Notes: generated by a model from the letters alone, not told the origin. A DNA stretch of 64,000 nt from Psychromonas marina (GCF_030161115.1 NZ_BSPQ01000001.1:434001-498000); one strand, 5' to 3'; shown: positions 9,508 to 18,362, numbered from the stretch's first letter. Program-made: numbers and translations.

Positions 9508-10989
9508 ATGGCTAACTACTTTAATACACTTCCACTAAGTGAAAAACTAAACCAACTAGGTCAATGTCGTTTTATGGATCGCAGCGAATTCGCTGAAGGT
9601 TCTGAAGCATTAAAAGGCAAAAAAGTAGTTATCATCGGTTGTGGTGCACAGGGCCTAAACCAAGGTCTAAACATGCGTGATTCAGGTCTTGACGTTTCTT
9701 ACACACTACGTGCTGCAGCAATTGCTGAAAAACGTCAGTCTTGGAAAAATGCAACTGAAAACGGTTTTACTGTTGGTACATACGAAGAGCTAATCCCAGA
9801 AGCTGACCTTCTATGTAACCTGACTCCTGACAAACAGCATACTGCTGTAGTTGGCGCGGTTATGCCTCTTATGAAAGAAGGCGCTACATTAGCTTACTCT
9901 CACGGTTTCAACATCGTTGAAGAAGGTATGCAAGTTCGTGAAGATATCACAGTAATTATGTGTGCTCCTAAATGTCCTGGTTCTGAAGTACGTGAAGAAT
10001 ACAAACGTGGTTTCGGTGTTCCAACACTAATCGCTGTTCACCCAGCAAACGATCCACAAGGCCACGGTCTTGCATGGGCTAAAGCATACGCATCTGCAAC
10101 AGGCGGCGATCGTGCTGGTGTTCTTATGTCTTCTTTTGTTGCTGAAGTTAAATCTGACTTGATGGGCGAGCAAACTATCCTTTGTGGTATGTTACAAACT
10201 GGCGCAATCTTAGGTTACGAAAAAATGGTTGCTGATGGTCTTGAGCCAGCATACGCTTCTAAACTAATTCAATACGGTTGGGAAACAGTAACAGAAGGTC
10301 TTAAATACGGCGGCATCACTAACATGATGGATCGTCTATCTAACCCAGCTAAAATCAAAGCGTTTGATATGTCTTTAGAACTTAAAGATATCCTACGTCC
10401 GCTATTCAACAAACACATGGATGACATCATTGAAGGTGAATTCTCTGCAACGATGATGGCTGACTGGGCTAACGATGACGTTAATCTTCTTAAATGGCGC
10501 GCGGCAACTGCTGAAACAGGTTTCGAAAAACAACCTGCTGGCGACATGGAAATTGATGAGCAAGAATTCTATGACCACGGTATCTTCTTAGTAGCAATGA
10601 TCAAAGCGGGTGTTGAACTTGCATTTGAAGCAATGACTGCATCAGGTATCATCGATGAGTCTGCATACTACGAGTCGTTACATGAAACGCCGTTAATCGC
10701 TAACACAATCGCACGTAAGAAACTTTACGAAATGAATGTTGTTATCTCTGATACTGCTGAATACGGTTGTTACCTGTTCGACCACGCTGCTAAACCACTA
10801 CTTGCAGATTTCGTTAAAGCATTAAGCCCACAGTACCTAGGTTCTGCGCTTGAAGTTAAATCTAATTCTGTAGATAACGCACGCTTAATCGAAGTAAACG
10901 AAGAAATTCGTAACCACCCAGTAGAAATCGTAGGTAAAAAACTACGTGGCTACATGAAAGATATGAAAACTATCGTTTCTGCTTCTTAA
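9508..10989 (+). CDS. ilvC: Ketol-acid reductoisomerase, class II
   Basis: IlvC isomerises and reduces acetolactate or acetohydroxybutyrate with NADPH and magnesium, the second step of valine, leucine and isoleucine synthesis. The 493-residue length is that of the long class II enzymes (E. coli 491) with a duplicated knotted C-terminal domain. The Rossmann nucleotide site is GCGAQG at 44-49, and the [16 protein letters not shown] and [10 protein letters not shown] segments are typical. ATGGAGC precedes the start. It is transcribed alone, from the operator region above to a strong terminator, with codon use of a highly expressed gene. Confidence 0.97.
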   Translation: MANYFNTLPLSEKLNQLGQCRFMDRSEFAEGSEALKGKKVVIIGCGAQGLNQGLNMRDSGLDVSYTLRAAAIAEKRQSWKNATENGFTVGTYEELIPEADLLCNLTPDKQHTAVVGAVMPLMKEGATLAYSHGFNIVEEGMQVREDITVIMCAPKCPGSEVREEYKRGFGVPTLIAVHPANDPQGHGLAWAKAYASATGGDRAGVLMSSFVAEVKSDLMGEQTILCGMLQTGAILGYEKMVADGLEPAYASKLIQYGWETVTEGLKYGGITNMMDRLSNPAKIKAFDMSLELKDILRPLFNKHMDDIIEGEFSATMMADWANDDVNLLKWRAATAETGFEKQPAGDMEIDEQEFYDHGIFLVAMIKAGVELAFEAMTASGIIDESAYYESLHETPLIANTIARKKLYEMNVVISDTAEYGCYLFDHAAKPLLADFVKALSPQYLGSALEVKSNSVDNARLIEVNEEIRNHPVEIVGKKLRGYMKDMKTIVSAS

Positions 10990-11018
10990 GTAAAAACGGA
11001 CTGTTAGCCTAAGAACGT

Positions 11019-11046
11019 AAAAGCCAAGCATTTGCTTGGCTTTTTT
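11019..11046. terminator. Terminator of ilvC (also facing the first small-protein gene)
   Basis: AAAAGCCAAGC pairs perfectly with GCTTGGCTTTT around a four-base loop, with a T run to 11046 on the plus side and an A run on the other. A near-copy of this hairpin occurs at 11512-11537. Confidence 0.9.
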
Positions 11047-11110
11047 GTGCGTATTAAAAAAGACTCAATACGTTTAAAACTAAAATTATCGACGCTATAC
11101 AGCCATCCTA

Positions 11111-11305
11111 TTAACGCTTTCTATTGTTAGGCTCAGGGATAATAATGTGTCTATCCGAGCAAGGTTTGTTACACGCTGCGTAGCCAGCTTGTTCTGGTAA
11201 GACTTTTTTATCATGATGCTTATTACCATTATTTGCACTGACAGGCGTGATTAGAATTAATGAAGCAAATAAGGCGCTAGTCAATAAACCCATTGATTTT
11301 TTCAT
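11111..11305 (-). CDS. Small exported protein, 64 residues, tandem paralogue 1
   Basis: I do not recognise the family. The product starts MKKSMGLLTSALFASL and has a clear Sec signal peptide ending at PVSA, leaving a mature peptide of about 40 residues that is basic and His/Asn rich, with two cysteines (YAAC and PCSD). AAGGAG lies six bases upstream of the chosen ATG; a longer in-frame extension lacks a ribosome site and would bury the signal. The gene at 11572-11748 encodes a related protein, sharing MKKxMGLL, LFAS, PVSA, LPxQxxYAAC and SD. It probably acts in the periplasm or outside; no function can be assigned. Confidence 0.7.
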   Translation of the reverse strand: MKKSMGLLTSALFASLILITPVSANNGNKHHDKKVLPEQAGYAACNKPCSDRHIIIPEPNNRKR

Positions 11306-11502
11306 TTTGTTCTCCTTATGCTGATGCAATATTGCATCCAGTGATGAACCACTTAATCGATAACACTCATATTTCAAAAATAGCAAAATTTACCTGTTCA
11401 ATTAATAACACTAATTATTGCCTAATAAATTAAGTAGTTTGATAGAAAGTATAAGAGCGATTTTTCAGCCTTAAATAGAAGCGAATAAACGTAAAGGCGA
11501 GA

Positions 11503-11537
11503 AAAAAGATGAAAAGCCAAGTATCTGCTTGGCTTTT
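11503..11537 (-). terminator. Terminator-like hairpin after the second small-protein gene
   Basis: AAAAGCCAAG (11512-11521) pairs with CTTGGCTTTT (11528-11537). Read on the minus strand it is followed, after a short gap, by TTTTTT. It has almost the same arms as the ilvC terminator, which suggests that hairpin and gene were duplicated together. Confidence 0.55.
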
Positions 11538-11571
11538 ATATGCTCGTTTGATTTAGAGCTTTAAACTAATA

Positions 11572-11748
11572 TTAACGATGCCCATTACACTGAAGAATAG
11601 CTGTTGGATCATCCGAATAGATTTGATCACATGCAGCATAGATCGGTTGCTGTGGTAATAACTGCTCGCTAGTACTTGCGCTTACAGGTGCGACAAGAAG
11701 TGATGAGGCAAATAACACACTGCTTAGTAAACCCATTATTTTTTTCAT
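11572..11748 (-). CDS. Small exported protein, 58 residues, tandem paralogue 2
   Basis: Reading the minus strand from ATG at 11748 gives a 58-codon frame. It begins MKKIMGLLSSVLFASS with a signal peptide ending at PVSA; the mature part contains EQLLPQQPIYAACDQ and ends LQCNGHR. It has two cysteines (AAC and QC), spaced differently from paralogue 1. GAGAGAC lies just upstream as a weak ribosome site. Similarity to the neighbouring 64-residue protein across the signal and the LPxQxxYAAC core supports both as real genes. Function is unknown. It lies downstream of the histidine kinase on the same strand. Confidence 0.68.
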   Translation of the reverse strand: MKKIMGLLSSVLFASSLLVAPVSASTSEQLLPQQPIYAACDQIYSDDPTAILQCNGHR

Positions 11749-12057
11749 TTTTGTCTCTCCTTTGAGAATGATTAAAATGCTATCAACTCTTTCATACGTA
11801 CAACAAGACCGATCTAGATCACATTAAATTTCAAAGAAAATACAAATAAATTTTAAGTTTTTACTAAGCCTCTGATAAAAAAATACAATTAATTTTTACG
11901 TATACCGTGATTGCATTGACATAGTACCAAAGAACAAGGCTTCGCTTATGCAGCAAACTGATACTAGATAATCATGAAAGCAGTGCTGTAAACAAGTACA
12001 TTAATATGAAATGAATTTAGAAAATATCACCACATAAGCAATAATGAACAACCTAAG
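11749..12057. other. 309-base spacer between the small-protein gene and the histidine kinase
   Basis: AT-rich, with no open frame worth reporting. It must carry the promoter of the 58-residue protein. The only site I can point to is the CRP-like sequence at 11808-11823. No terminator with a clear T run is visible after the kinase gene. Confidence 0.6.
11808..11823. promoter_or_regulatory. CRP-like half-perfect site
   Basis: ACCGATCTAGATCACA has the consensus spacer TCTAGA and a perfect right half (TCACA), but the left half keeps only GA of TGTGA. It lies 60 bases upstream of the small-protein start. Binding is inferred. Confidence 0.35.
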
Positions 12058-13536
12058 TTAAGCGCTTTTATTGAGGTTAAAATAGAAAGCCGTTCCTTCG
12101 CCAAGGTGGCTTTCAACATGAATATCTGATTGCAATAATGCGAGCAATTTTTGCGTAATGGCGAGCCCTAAACCACCATGCTCTTTATTATCACAAATCG
12201 CATTACTGGCTCTATAACGCGCATCAAAAATATAGGGTAGCTCTTTTTCATGAATGCCCGTTCCATCATCTATCACCGCTAATTTAATTTCATTATTTTC
12301 TTTTTCAATGACTTCAATAGTAATATTACCACCGAGCTCGGTATGACGAATGGCATTATCAAGTAAGTTGCTCAGTACCCGTTCTAATTTTCCAATATCG
12401 GTATACACCATAAAGTCACAATGATTTGGTTTAATGTTTAATCGTATCTGTTTTGCCTGGCTCTGATGCTGAAATTTGGCGGCAATATCATGGAGCAGCT
12501 CAGCTAATGGAAAGCTTTCTAGATTTATCGTGACTTGTCCACCATCAAGGTGAGCGAGTTCAAATATCTGATCCACCAGCTTTTTTAGTTGATTGGCATT
12601 TTTAAATGCAATAGCGATAAAGCGTGTATGTTGCTCTTCACTTAATGTTTTCCCTTTCAATTGTATCGTTTCCAGATAGCCCTGCAGAGCAGCTAACGGC
12701 GTACGCAGATCATGTGAAAGGTCAGTGAGCATCTCGCGTCGAGTTTTATCATTGGCCTGCAGCTGTACAAATTGATAATTTATCTGTTCTGCCATCTCAT
12801 TAAACGCCTGCCCCAATTCATGTACTTCGTTATGTTTAGCAGCGGGCCAACGCTGTAATAGCACTTTGTTTTTTTCAAACCCTGCTTGCTTAAAAGCACG
12901 AATATTAGCGGTTAATTTCTTTAGAGGTTGAGTAAGGAAGCGCAATAATGCTAATAGCACTAAGAAGAAAAAACTAACAACGCCGACTAAAAAAGCGATC
13001 GATTGTGAAAAGTGCTGTGTAGATTTCACATCAGAAAAAATAGAGTCATAGATCTCGCCGCCAATAATAATATACAGATAGCCCTGTAAGTTTTCGCCAT
13101 TATAGATAGGCGCAGCAGAAAATATTTTTTGCTGGTTATTATTACGTGGATCATCGCCATAAATGGGTAAGGCCTTTTTGGCATTAATAAAATCAACCAA
13201 CGGGGCAACATTAACCTTTTGACGCTTCACCTTTTCAGGTTCGGCTGAATAACTAATAATATCGCCACTTGGTGCAACAAAATAAAATTCAAAACTTGGA
13301 CCTAAAATCATCAGGCTATGAAAAAGGTTTTTGAGTGCTTGCTGGTCGTAAACCCCCTCTTTGAGCAACGGATTATCCTGCCCAAGGTGTTCTGCCAGTT
13401 TGATATGTAAACGCTGTTCCGCTTCATGGCGAGCAGTCACTTCAAGTCGTTCAGACCACCATGAAAAACTATAAGCCGTGGCGATAAAAAACAGGACGAG
13501 GACTAATGTGATTTTTTGATACAGGGATATTTTCAT
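12058..13536 (-). CDS. Sensor histidine kinase
   Basis: A 492-residue inner-membrane kinase. There are transmembrane segments at about 8-25 and 180-199, enclosing a periplasmic sensor region of about 150 residues (26-179) that resembles a PAS-like extracytoplasmic fold but cannot be named. HAMP follows at about 200-255, then HisKA with the phospho-accepting His275 in DLSHDLRTPLA, and HATPase with the N box (NLLDNAIRHT) and G box (GLGLAIT). Its ATG overlaps the stop of the response regulator by one base (TAATG), so the pair is translationally coupled. The signal is unknown; upstream genes encode secreted spondin-domain proteins. Confidence 0.9.
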   Translation of the reverse strand: MKISLYQKITLVLVLFFIATAYSFSWWSERLEVTARHEAEQRLHIKLAEHLGQDNPLLKEGVYDQQALKNLFHSLMILGPSFEFYFVAPSGDIISYSAEPEKVKRQKVNVAPLVDFINAKKALPIYGDDPRNNNQQKIFSAAPIYNGENLQGYLYIIIGGEIYDSIFSDVKSTQHFSQSIAFLVGVVSFFFLVLLALLRFLTQPLKKLTANIRAFKQAGFEKNKVLLQRWPAAKHNEVHELGQAFNEMAEQINYQFVQLQANDKTRREMLTDLSHDLRTPLAALQGYLETIQLKGKTLSEEQHTRFIAIAFKNANQLKKLVDQIFELAHLDGGQVTINLESFPLAELLHDIAAKFQHQSQAKQIRLNIKPNHCDFMVYTDIGKLERVLSNLLDNAIRHTELGGNITIEVIEKENNEIKLAVIDDGTGIHEKELPYIFDARYRASNAICDNKEHGGLGLAITQKLLALLQSDIHVESHLGEGTAFYFNLNKSA

Positions 13537-14273
13537 TAAATGACACCTTCAGGACTAAATTTATAACCCACACCAAAAACGGTTTGAATAATACCGGGTA
13601 GTGAGCTGTCACACAGTTCCTCTTGACCGACTACAAGCTTATTGCGTAGGCGGTTTATATGAGAATTAACGGTATGTTCATAACCGCTATGTTGATAACC
13701 CCAGACTTTATCGAGTAGCTGAGCGCGAGAAAAAACTTGGTTGGGGTGTTGTGCCATAAAACGCAGTAGATCAAATTCAGTCGAGGTAAGTTCCAGACTT
13801 TGCTTTCTTAATATTACTTCATGAGTACGTTGATTTATCATTAATTGCCCGTGGCAAATACTGCTATTTTCAGCACTACTATCTTTTAATTGACTCTCCT
13901 GTAATAGATGAACTCTCCTTAAAAGTGCATGCACACGTGCTTGTAATTCACGCACACTAAAAGGTTTAGTCATATAGTCATCTGCACCTAACTCTAATCC
14001 GACAACGCGGTCAATTTCTGATGTTCGCGAAGTCAGCATTAAGATAGCTTGTGCTTGCTTAACCTCCCTCACTTTACGACAGACATCTAATCCACTGCAG
14101 CCGGGTAATGTGATATCCAGGATGAGTAGTGAAAAATCATTTGCCAAGGCTTGAACGATGGCATCTTCACCATTGTCACAAAGCGTAACTTGCATCCCTA
14201 AATCGGTCATATGTACTTTGATCAATTCAGCAATATCTTGGTCATCTTCAACAATTAAAATACTATCTGACAT
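13536..14273 (-). CDS. OmpR/PhoB-family response regulator
   Basis: A 245-residue protein with an N-terminal receiver domain (acidic pocket Glu9-Asp10-Asp11, phospho-acceptor Asp53 in LLILDITLPG, conserved MTKPFS lysine) and a C-terminal winged-helix DNA-binding domain (LTSTEFDLLRFMAQHP and VNSHINRLRNKL). It partners the kinase immediately downstream. It lies 64 bases after the spondin lipoprotein gene, with a hairpin between them, so the spondin genes may be both its operon partners and its targets. Targets are inferred only from position. Confidence 0.92.
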   Translation of the reverse strand: MSDSILIVEDDQDIAELIKVHMTDLGMQVTLCDNGEDAIVQALANDFSLLILDITLPGCSGLDVCRKVREVKQAQAILMLTSRTSEIDRVVGLELGADDYMTKPFSVRELQARVHALLRRVHLLQESQLKDSSAENSSICHGQLMINQRTHEVILRKQSLELTSTEFDLLRFMAQHPNQVFSRAQLLDKVWGYQHSGYEHTVNSHINRLRNKLVVGQEELCDSSLPGIIQTVFGVGYKFSPEGVI

Positions 14274-14299
14274 CCTCTATCTCTCTAATAAAAAGGAGA

Positions 14300-14326
14300 C
14301 CTATCTGCTTTGAATAAGCAGTTAGG
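14300..14326 (-). terminator. Hairpin between the spondin genes and the response regulator
   Basis: CCTATCTGCTT pairs with AAGCAGTTAGG (one mismatch) around a five-base loop. On the minus strand a TTTTT run follows about five bases later, so it resembles a leaky terminator that would lower regulator and kinase expression relative to the spondin genes. Confidence 0.4.
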
Positions 14327-14336
14327 CCCCAATGAT

Positions 14337-15032
14337 TTATTTAATACGAGTGATAGTAACGGCCATGACCGGGTTATCGAACTTATGTTCAAAATTCAAT
14401 ACCGAGCCGACTAAACCATCATCGCTGCTAATGATACCGCTGTGCATAGTGACAATATTCAGATCATCACGGGAAGCATTAAATCCCTCCCCTCCATCTG
14501 CAGGCCCTGGAATAGTACCAGCAGCTTCAGAATTACCTTCTGTACCCGCATCATAGGCACCAGGGCTATATTGTAATGATTGATTCACAGCTAATTGACT
14601 AATATCTACTTTATTAAGACCGGAGAAAGCGTCATTTGTATTCACCAACATGGTAACTAATGATAAATAGTTACTTTCCGTCTCAGTAGAGATGGTCACA
14701 GTCGCACTCTGCCCGTAGGGTAATACCGCACCATTAGTTTCAGCACCAAGCACAAAACTACTACTCATCAATGTACTGTTATCGCCTGATTCAGCAAGAC
14801 TCTCTAATGCATCTGACGCGCTATCACCAATATTCCAGACATCCCCCGTATCATGAAGCAACACAGTAAGTGGCGAAAATGGTTGAGCATTGGTTAAATT
14901 ACTAACTGTGACTTGATACTCCAATGCGCTGTCTGCTTCAGAGGTCAATGCTGAGCTTTCATTATTATCATCACATGCAACCAGTGATATTGCGCCAAAT
15001 ACGACAATGGCAAGCTTTGTATATTTAAGCAT
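14337..15032 (-). CDS. Spondin-domain lipoprotein
   Basis: A 231-residue protein with a lipoprotein signal (MLKYTKLAIVVFGAISLVAC; lipobox LVAC, lipidated Cys19), then an acidic mature part. The core resembles the bacterial spondin_N family: YQVTVSNLTNAQPFSPL at the start, NDAFSGLNK in the middle, YDAGTEGNSE, and a closing hydrophobic strand MAVTITRI. AAGGAG precedes the chosen ATG; the in-frame upstream start would overlap the previous gene and spoil the signal. Its paralogue lies 10 bases upstream. Eukaryotic spondin domains mediate extracellular-matrix interaction; the role in bacteria is not established, to my knowledge. Likely outer-membrane anchored. Confidence 0.78.
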   Translation of the reverse strand: MLKYTKLAIVVFGAISLVACDDNNESSALTSEADSALEYQVTVSNLTNAQPFSPLTVLLHDTGDVWNIGDSASDALESLAESGDNSTLMSSSFVLGAETNGAVLPYGQSATVTISTETESNYLSLVTMLVNTNDAFSGLNKVDISQLAVNQSLQYSPGAYDAGTEGNSEAAGTIPGPADGGEGFNASRDDLNIVTMHSGIISSDDGLVGSVLNFEHKFDNPVMAVTITRIK

Positions 15033-15042
15033 TTGAGGCTCC

Positions 15043-15744
15043 TTATTGAACAACAACAGTCAATTTTGCAACAGGGTTCAACCAACGATGTACACGGCTA
15101 TCTAGGTCACTTGCGCCCGCACTCGCATCGGTATCACCTAATACACCACGGTGAATATGGATATTAGTATTGCTTTGTGCATCGCTCACACCTGTACCAT
15201 TGCTGCCTGCATCACCACCCGGCGCAGCAGGAATACCAAGTGTTCCTGGTGCGCCAGAGCCTGTAAGCACTAACTCGTTATTCGCTTCTGTTCCTGCATC
15301 ATAAGCATTAAGATAAACAGTATATGTGCCAGCCTCAGAAGGTATTTTCCAGCTATCTAAACCAACAAAACCATCATTGGTTGGTAGCATCATTGCTGCA
15401 ACAGAAAGGTAATCATTACCGCTGCTATTAGTGAGATTAAAACTGGTCATTTGCGCCGCAGCTAATAATCCTGAAGCAGGATTTTCTATGACATCAGCGC
15501 CTGCATTACTGAGTAAAATACTCATATCAGCAATACTCCCACCTTCAGCAAGCGCCGTTAATTCTGCACTTGCTGTTTCTGCAACATGGAATATCGCCGC
15601 GTTCATATCATGAGATGCGGCAATAACAGGCGTGAAGTGAATGCCTTGTGTGAGATTGGTTAACGTAACTGTTAAATCTTGCGCTTGGCTAGCTGCGCTG
15701 AATAAACCTAAAAAACCGGCTGCAATAAAATGTTTATGTGACAT
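15043..15744 (-). CDS. Secreted spondin-domain protein
   Basis: A 233-residue protein with a Sec signal peptide (MSHKHFIAAGFLGLFSAASQA) and a mature spondin_N-type domain: LTVTLTNLTQGIHFTPV, a central NDGFVGLDSW, YDAGTEANNE and a C-terminal INIHIHRG-like turn with VAKLTVVVQ. A Gly/Ala/Pro-rich stretch separates the last two parts. The start is set by AAAGGAAA just upstream and by the signal peptide; the longer frame adds 25 residues with no support. First gene of a probable four-gene unit with the lipoprotein paralogue, response regulator and kinase. Function unknown; surface interaction or ligand binding is a guess. Confidence 0.78.
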   Translation of the reverse strand: MSHKHFIAAGFLGLFSAASQAQDLTVTLTNLTQGIHFTPVIAASHDMNAAIFHVAETASAELTALAEGGSIADMSILLSNAGADVIENPASGLLAAAQMTSFNLTNSSGNDYLSVAAMMLPTNDGFVGLDSWKIPSEAGTYTVYLNAYDAGTEANNELVLTGSGAPGTLGIPAAPGGDAGSNGTGVSDAQSNTNIHIHRGVLGDTDASAGASDLDSRVHRWLNPVAKLTVVVQ

Positions 15745-15893
15745 GACAAATTTCCTTTTGATCTGGTTGGGTAGTTTAGTAACGTGTTGATGAAAAGGAG
15801 TATGCAGGACAGATATCACGAAGTTATCACGCTACATTCACGATTTGGTGGTGAATTAATCTCTTTTTAACCGCAATGACATCTATCGCTTTT

Positions 15894-15921
15894 TTGCATA
15901 TTAGCTAGCAGCGGGTATAAT
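15894..15921 (+). promoter_or_regulatory. Sigma-70 promoter of tcdA
   Basis: TTGCAT (15894-15899) and TATAAT (15916-15921) are spaced by 16 bases, 31 bases upstream of the tcdA start. This is the cleanest promoter-like sequence I found in the window. Confidence 0.75.
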
Positions 15922-15952
15922 CCTGCCTTCAAAAATGATCTAGAGTTAAACT

Positions 15953-16756
15953 ATGACTGAACAATACGAACAACGCTTTGGCGGTATTAAACGCTTATAT
16001 GGCACAACGGCACTTGAACGATTTAAAAACAGTCATATATGTGTGATCGGCATTGGTGGTGTTGGTTCTTGGGTAGTGGAATCATTGGCTCGTTCAGGTA
16101 TCGGTAAACTCACCTTAATCGATATGGACGACCTCTGTGTTACCAACATCAATCGTCAAGTACATGCGCTAACCGACTCCGTTGGTAAACAAAAAATAGA
16201 GGTGATGGCAGATCGTTGTAGACAAATTAATCCTGACATTGTTGTTAACTGTATTGATGATTTTATCGATAAGCAGAACTGCTTTGAATACCTTTCAAGT
16301 GATATGGATTATGTGTTTGATGCCATTGATAGCATTCATGCTAAAGTAGCGTTAGTCGCTCATTGTAAGCGTAATAAATACCCGTTACTGACTTGTGGTG
16401 GCGCAGGCGGACAGCTTGACCCAACCCAAATACAAGTAACCGATTTAGCCAAAACAATCCAAGATCCACTGGCAGCAAAAGTGCGTTCTGAATTACGTCG
16501 TCATTTCAATTTCAGTAAGAATGTAAAACGACGATTCCATATCGATTGTGTTTTCTCAACTGAGCAACTTAGTTACCCTGATCTGAATGGGGAAGTGTGT
16601 AAAGAGAAAGCAGAATCAGATGGCAATATGAAGATGGATTGTGCGAGTGGTTTTGGCGCATCCACCATGGTAACGGCAAGTTTTGCCTTTATTGGTGTCA
16701 GCTTTATGCTCAAAAAGATGCTTAAAAAGATGGATCGAGAGGAAGCAAAAAAATAG
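15953..16756 (+). CDS. tcdA: tRNA threonylcarbamoyladenosine dehydratase
   Basis: TcdA (CsdL, YgdL) cyclises t6A at position 37 of ANN-decoding tRNAs to ct6A using ATP. The 267-residue protein has the E1-like/ThiF nucleotide fold with GIGGVGSWVVESLARSG near residues 29-45, the arginine and aspartate of DMDDLCVTNINRQ, and a C-terminal hydrophobic stretch. The length equals E. coli TcdA (268). It has its own promoter and is divergent from the spondin block. In E. coli it is near csdA-csdE; those are not here. Confidence 0.93.
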   Translation: MTEQYEQRFGGIKRLYGTTALERFKNSHICVIGIGGVGSWVVESLARSGIGKLTLIDMDDLCVTNINRQVHALTDSVGKQKIEVMADRCRQINPDIVVNCIDDFIDKQNCFEYLSSDMDYVFDAIDSIHAKVALVAHCKRNKYPLLTCGGAGGQLDPTQIQVTDLAKTIQDPLAAKVRSELRRHFNFSKNVKRRFHIDCVFSTEQLSYPDLNGEVCKEKAESDGNMKMDCASGFGASTMVTASFAFIGVSFMLKKMLKKMDREEAKK

Positions 16757-16812
16757 CATTAAGCTATCAGCTTGGTTTTGGTAGCGAATCACGCTAGCCG
16801 CGGTTTGAAGCG

Positions 16813-16849
16813 GATGTTTAAACTTCAGCTGCGAGCAAGTTTAAACATC
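16813..16849. repeat. Perfect 13-base inverted repeat downstream of tcdA
   Basis: GATGTTTAAACTT (16813-16825) and its exact complement (16837-16849) flank an 11-base loop. There is no T run directly after it, so it is a structure of unknown role rather than a standard terminator. Confidence 0.8.
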
Positions 16850-16857
16850 ATTAGCAT

Positions 16858-16891
16858 TAAAAATCAGCTATCAGCTTAAAACTGATAGCTG
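16858..16891 (-). terminator. Terminator of the chitobiose operon (after the phosphohexomutase)
   Basis: CAGCTATCAG (16865-16874) pairs perfectly with CTGATAGCTG (16882-16891). On the minus strand the stem is followed by ATTTTTA. It lies just beyond the mutase stop. Confidence 0.65.
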
Positions 16892-16896
16892 TCTTA

Positions 16897-18309
16897 TTAA
16901 AGCGCTAAAAACTGCTTCATTTGAACGACAATTCCTTCCGCAATGGTTTGATTTTCCATCTCAGAAAAAATACGCAATAAAGGCTCAGTACCAGAGAAAC
17001 GGGCAATCATCCAACCACCGTTTTTAAAATAAACTTTAAGCCCATCAGCGTAACTTACCTTATCGATCTCATACTCAAATTCAGGCAGAGACTTCTCTAC
17101 ATAAATTTTATGGTAGATAACCGCTTTTTCTTCCGCTTTGAAGGTACAGTCGCCTTCAGCGGTATAGGTATAGCCATATTTTTCGTATATCTCTGTAAGT
17201 AACTCAGAAATTTTCTTACCGCTTACAGCAATCATCTCTACTAACAAGCTCGCTGCAAAGACACTGTCTTTACCTTTTATGTGACCACGAATCGTTAAAC
17301 CACCTGAACTTTCACCACCAATTAATGAATCATCCGCTTCCATTTGTGAACTGATATGTTTGAAACCAACCGGTACTTCAAAGGATTTTTCACCATGATC
17401 CGCGGCTATTTTATCAAGAATATGTGTGGTTGCGATATTACGTACAATTGAACCTTTCTGTTTTTTATATTTGATCAGGTAATAATAAAGCAGGATAAGA
17501 ATTTCATTAGGATGAACAAAGTTACCCTTTTCATCAATAATACCAATACGGTCTGCATCACCATCAGTACCAATACCAACATCGTAACCACCGTGCACAA
17601 CAAGGTGCTTAAGTTGGTAAAGCGTCGCCGCAGAGGGAGAAGGCATTAAGCCACCAAAACAAGGGTTCTCGCCATCATTAATCACATCAACATCACAACG
17701 TCCGGTAATTAATACTGTTTGTAATGCATTTTTCGCCACGCCAAACATCGGGTCAATTAACACACGTAAACTCGCTTGCTTAATTGCTTCAACATCTAAT
17801 AACGCCAATACTGAATCAACAAAGTCATTCATTGGATTGATAATCACAATCTTGCCCGCTTCAACGGCTTTATCAAAATCAAGCGCTTTAATGCTACCTG
17901 CTTTAATCTCAGGCATCTGCTGTTCTATTTTTTGAGTGATCAACTCATCCGCATCGCGGCCACCTTCAATAAACACTTTAATACCGTTGTAATCGTGCGG
18001 ATTATGAGACGCGGTAATACAGGCAGAATAGATACACCCCATCTCTTTGGCTTTGTACATCACAATCGGAGTCGGTACAAAACGATCAATAAAACTCACC
18101 TTAATGCCGTTGGCCGCTAATACTTCAGCAAACCATTTTGATGCTTTATCAGACAGAAAACGACGGTCATAACCCACCACAAAACCTTTATCCTGCACAT
18201 TTTCATTATTCATAATATTTGCGACAGATTGTGCTACTAAACAGACATTATCTTTAGTGAATTCATCACCAATAATTGCGCGCCAGCCACCTGTTCCGAA
18301 CTTAACCAT
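16897..18309 (-). CDS. Phosphohexomutase of the chitobiose operon (probable phospho-GlcNAc mutase)
   Basis: A 470-residue alpha-D-phosphohexomutase. The phosphoserine loop is TASHNP (Ser101), the metal loop DGDADR (249-254), the sugar-specificity loop GGESSGG (331-337), and the phosphate-binding segment FSGTEPLLRI lies near the C-terminus. It resembles the last gene of the Vibrio chitobiose operon (annotated there as phosphomannomutase or phosphoglucomutase). From the pathway I infer that it turns the GlcNAc-1-phosphate released by the GH94 phosphorylase into GlcNAc-6-phosphate. GlmM is normally shorter (about 445 residues), so this is a separate paralogue. Last cistron of the operon. Confidence 0.85.
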   Translation of the reverse strand: MVKFGTGGWRAIIGDEFTKDNVCLVAQSVANIMNNENVQDKGFVVGYDRRFLSDKASKWFAEVLAANGIKVSFIDRFVPTPIVMYKAKEMGCIYSACITASHNPHDYNGIKVFIEGGRDADELITQKIEQQMPEIKAGSIKALDFDKAVEAGKIVIINPMNDFVDSVLALLDVEAIKQASLRVLIDPMFGVAKNALQTVLITGRCDVDVINDGENPCFGGLMPSPSAATLYQLKHLVVHGGYDVGIGTDGDADRIGIIDEKGNFVHPNEILILLYYYLIKYKKQKGSIVRNIATTHILDKIAADHGEKSFEVPVGFKHISSQMEADDSLIGGESSGGLTIRGHIKGKDSVFAASLLVEMIAVSGKKISELLTEIYEKYGYTYTAEGDCTFKAEEKAVIYHKIYVEKSLPEFEYEIDKVSYADGLKVYFKNGGWMIARFSGTEPLLRIFSEMENQTIAEGIVVQMKQFLAL

Positions 18310-18362
18310 TTTTAATCTCCATATATTTTGAGTAATTTGTACTGACTATCTTCTACTGAAAC

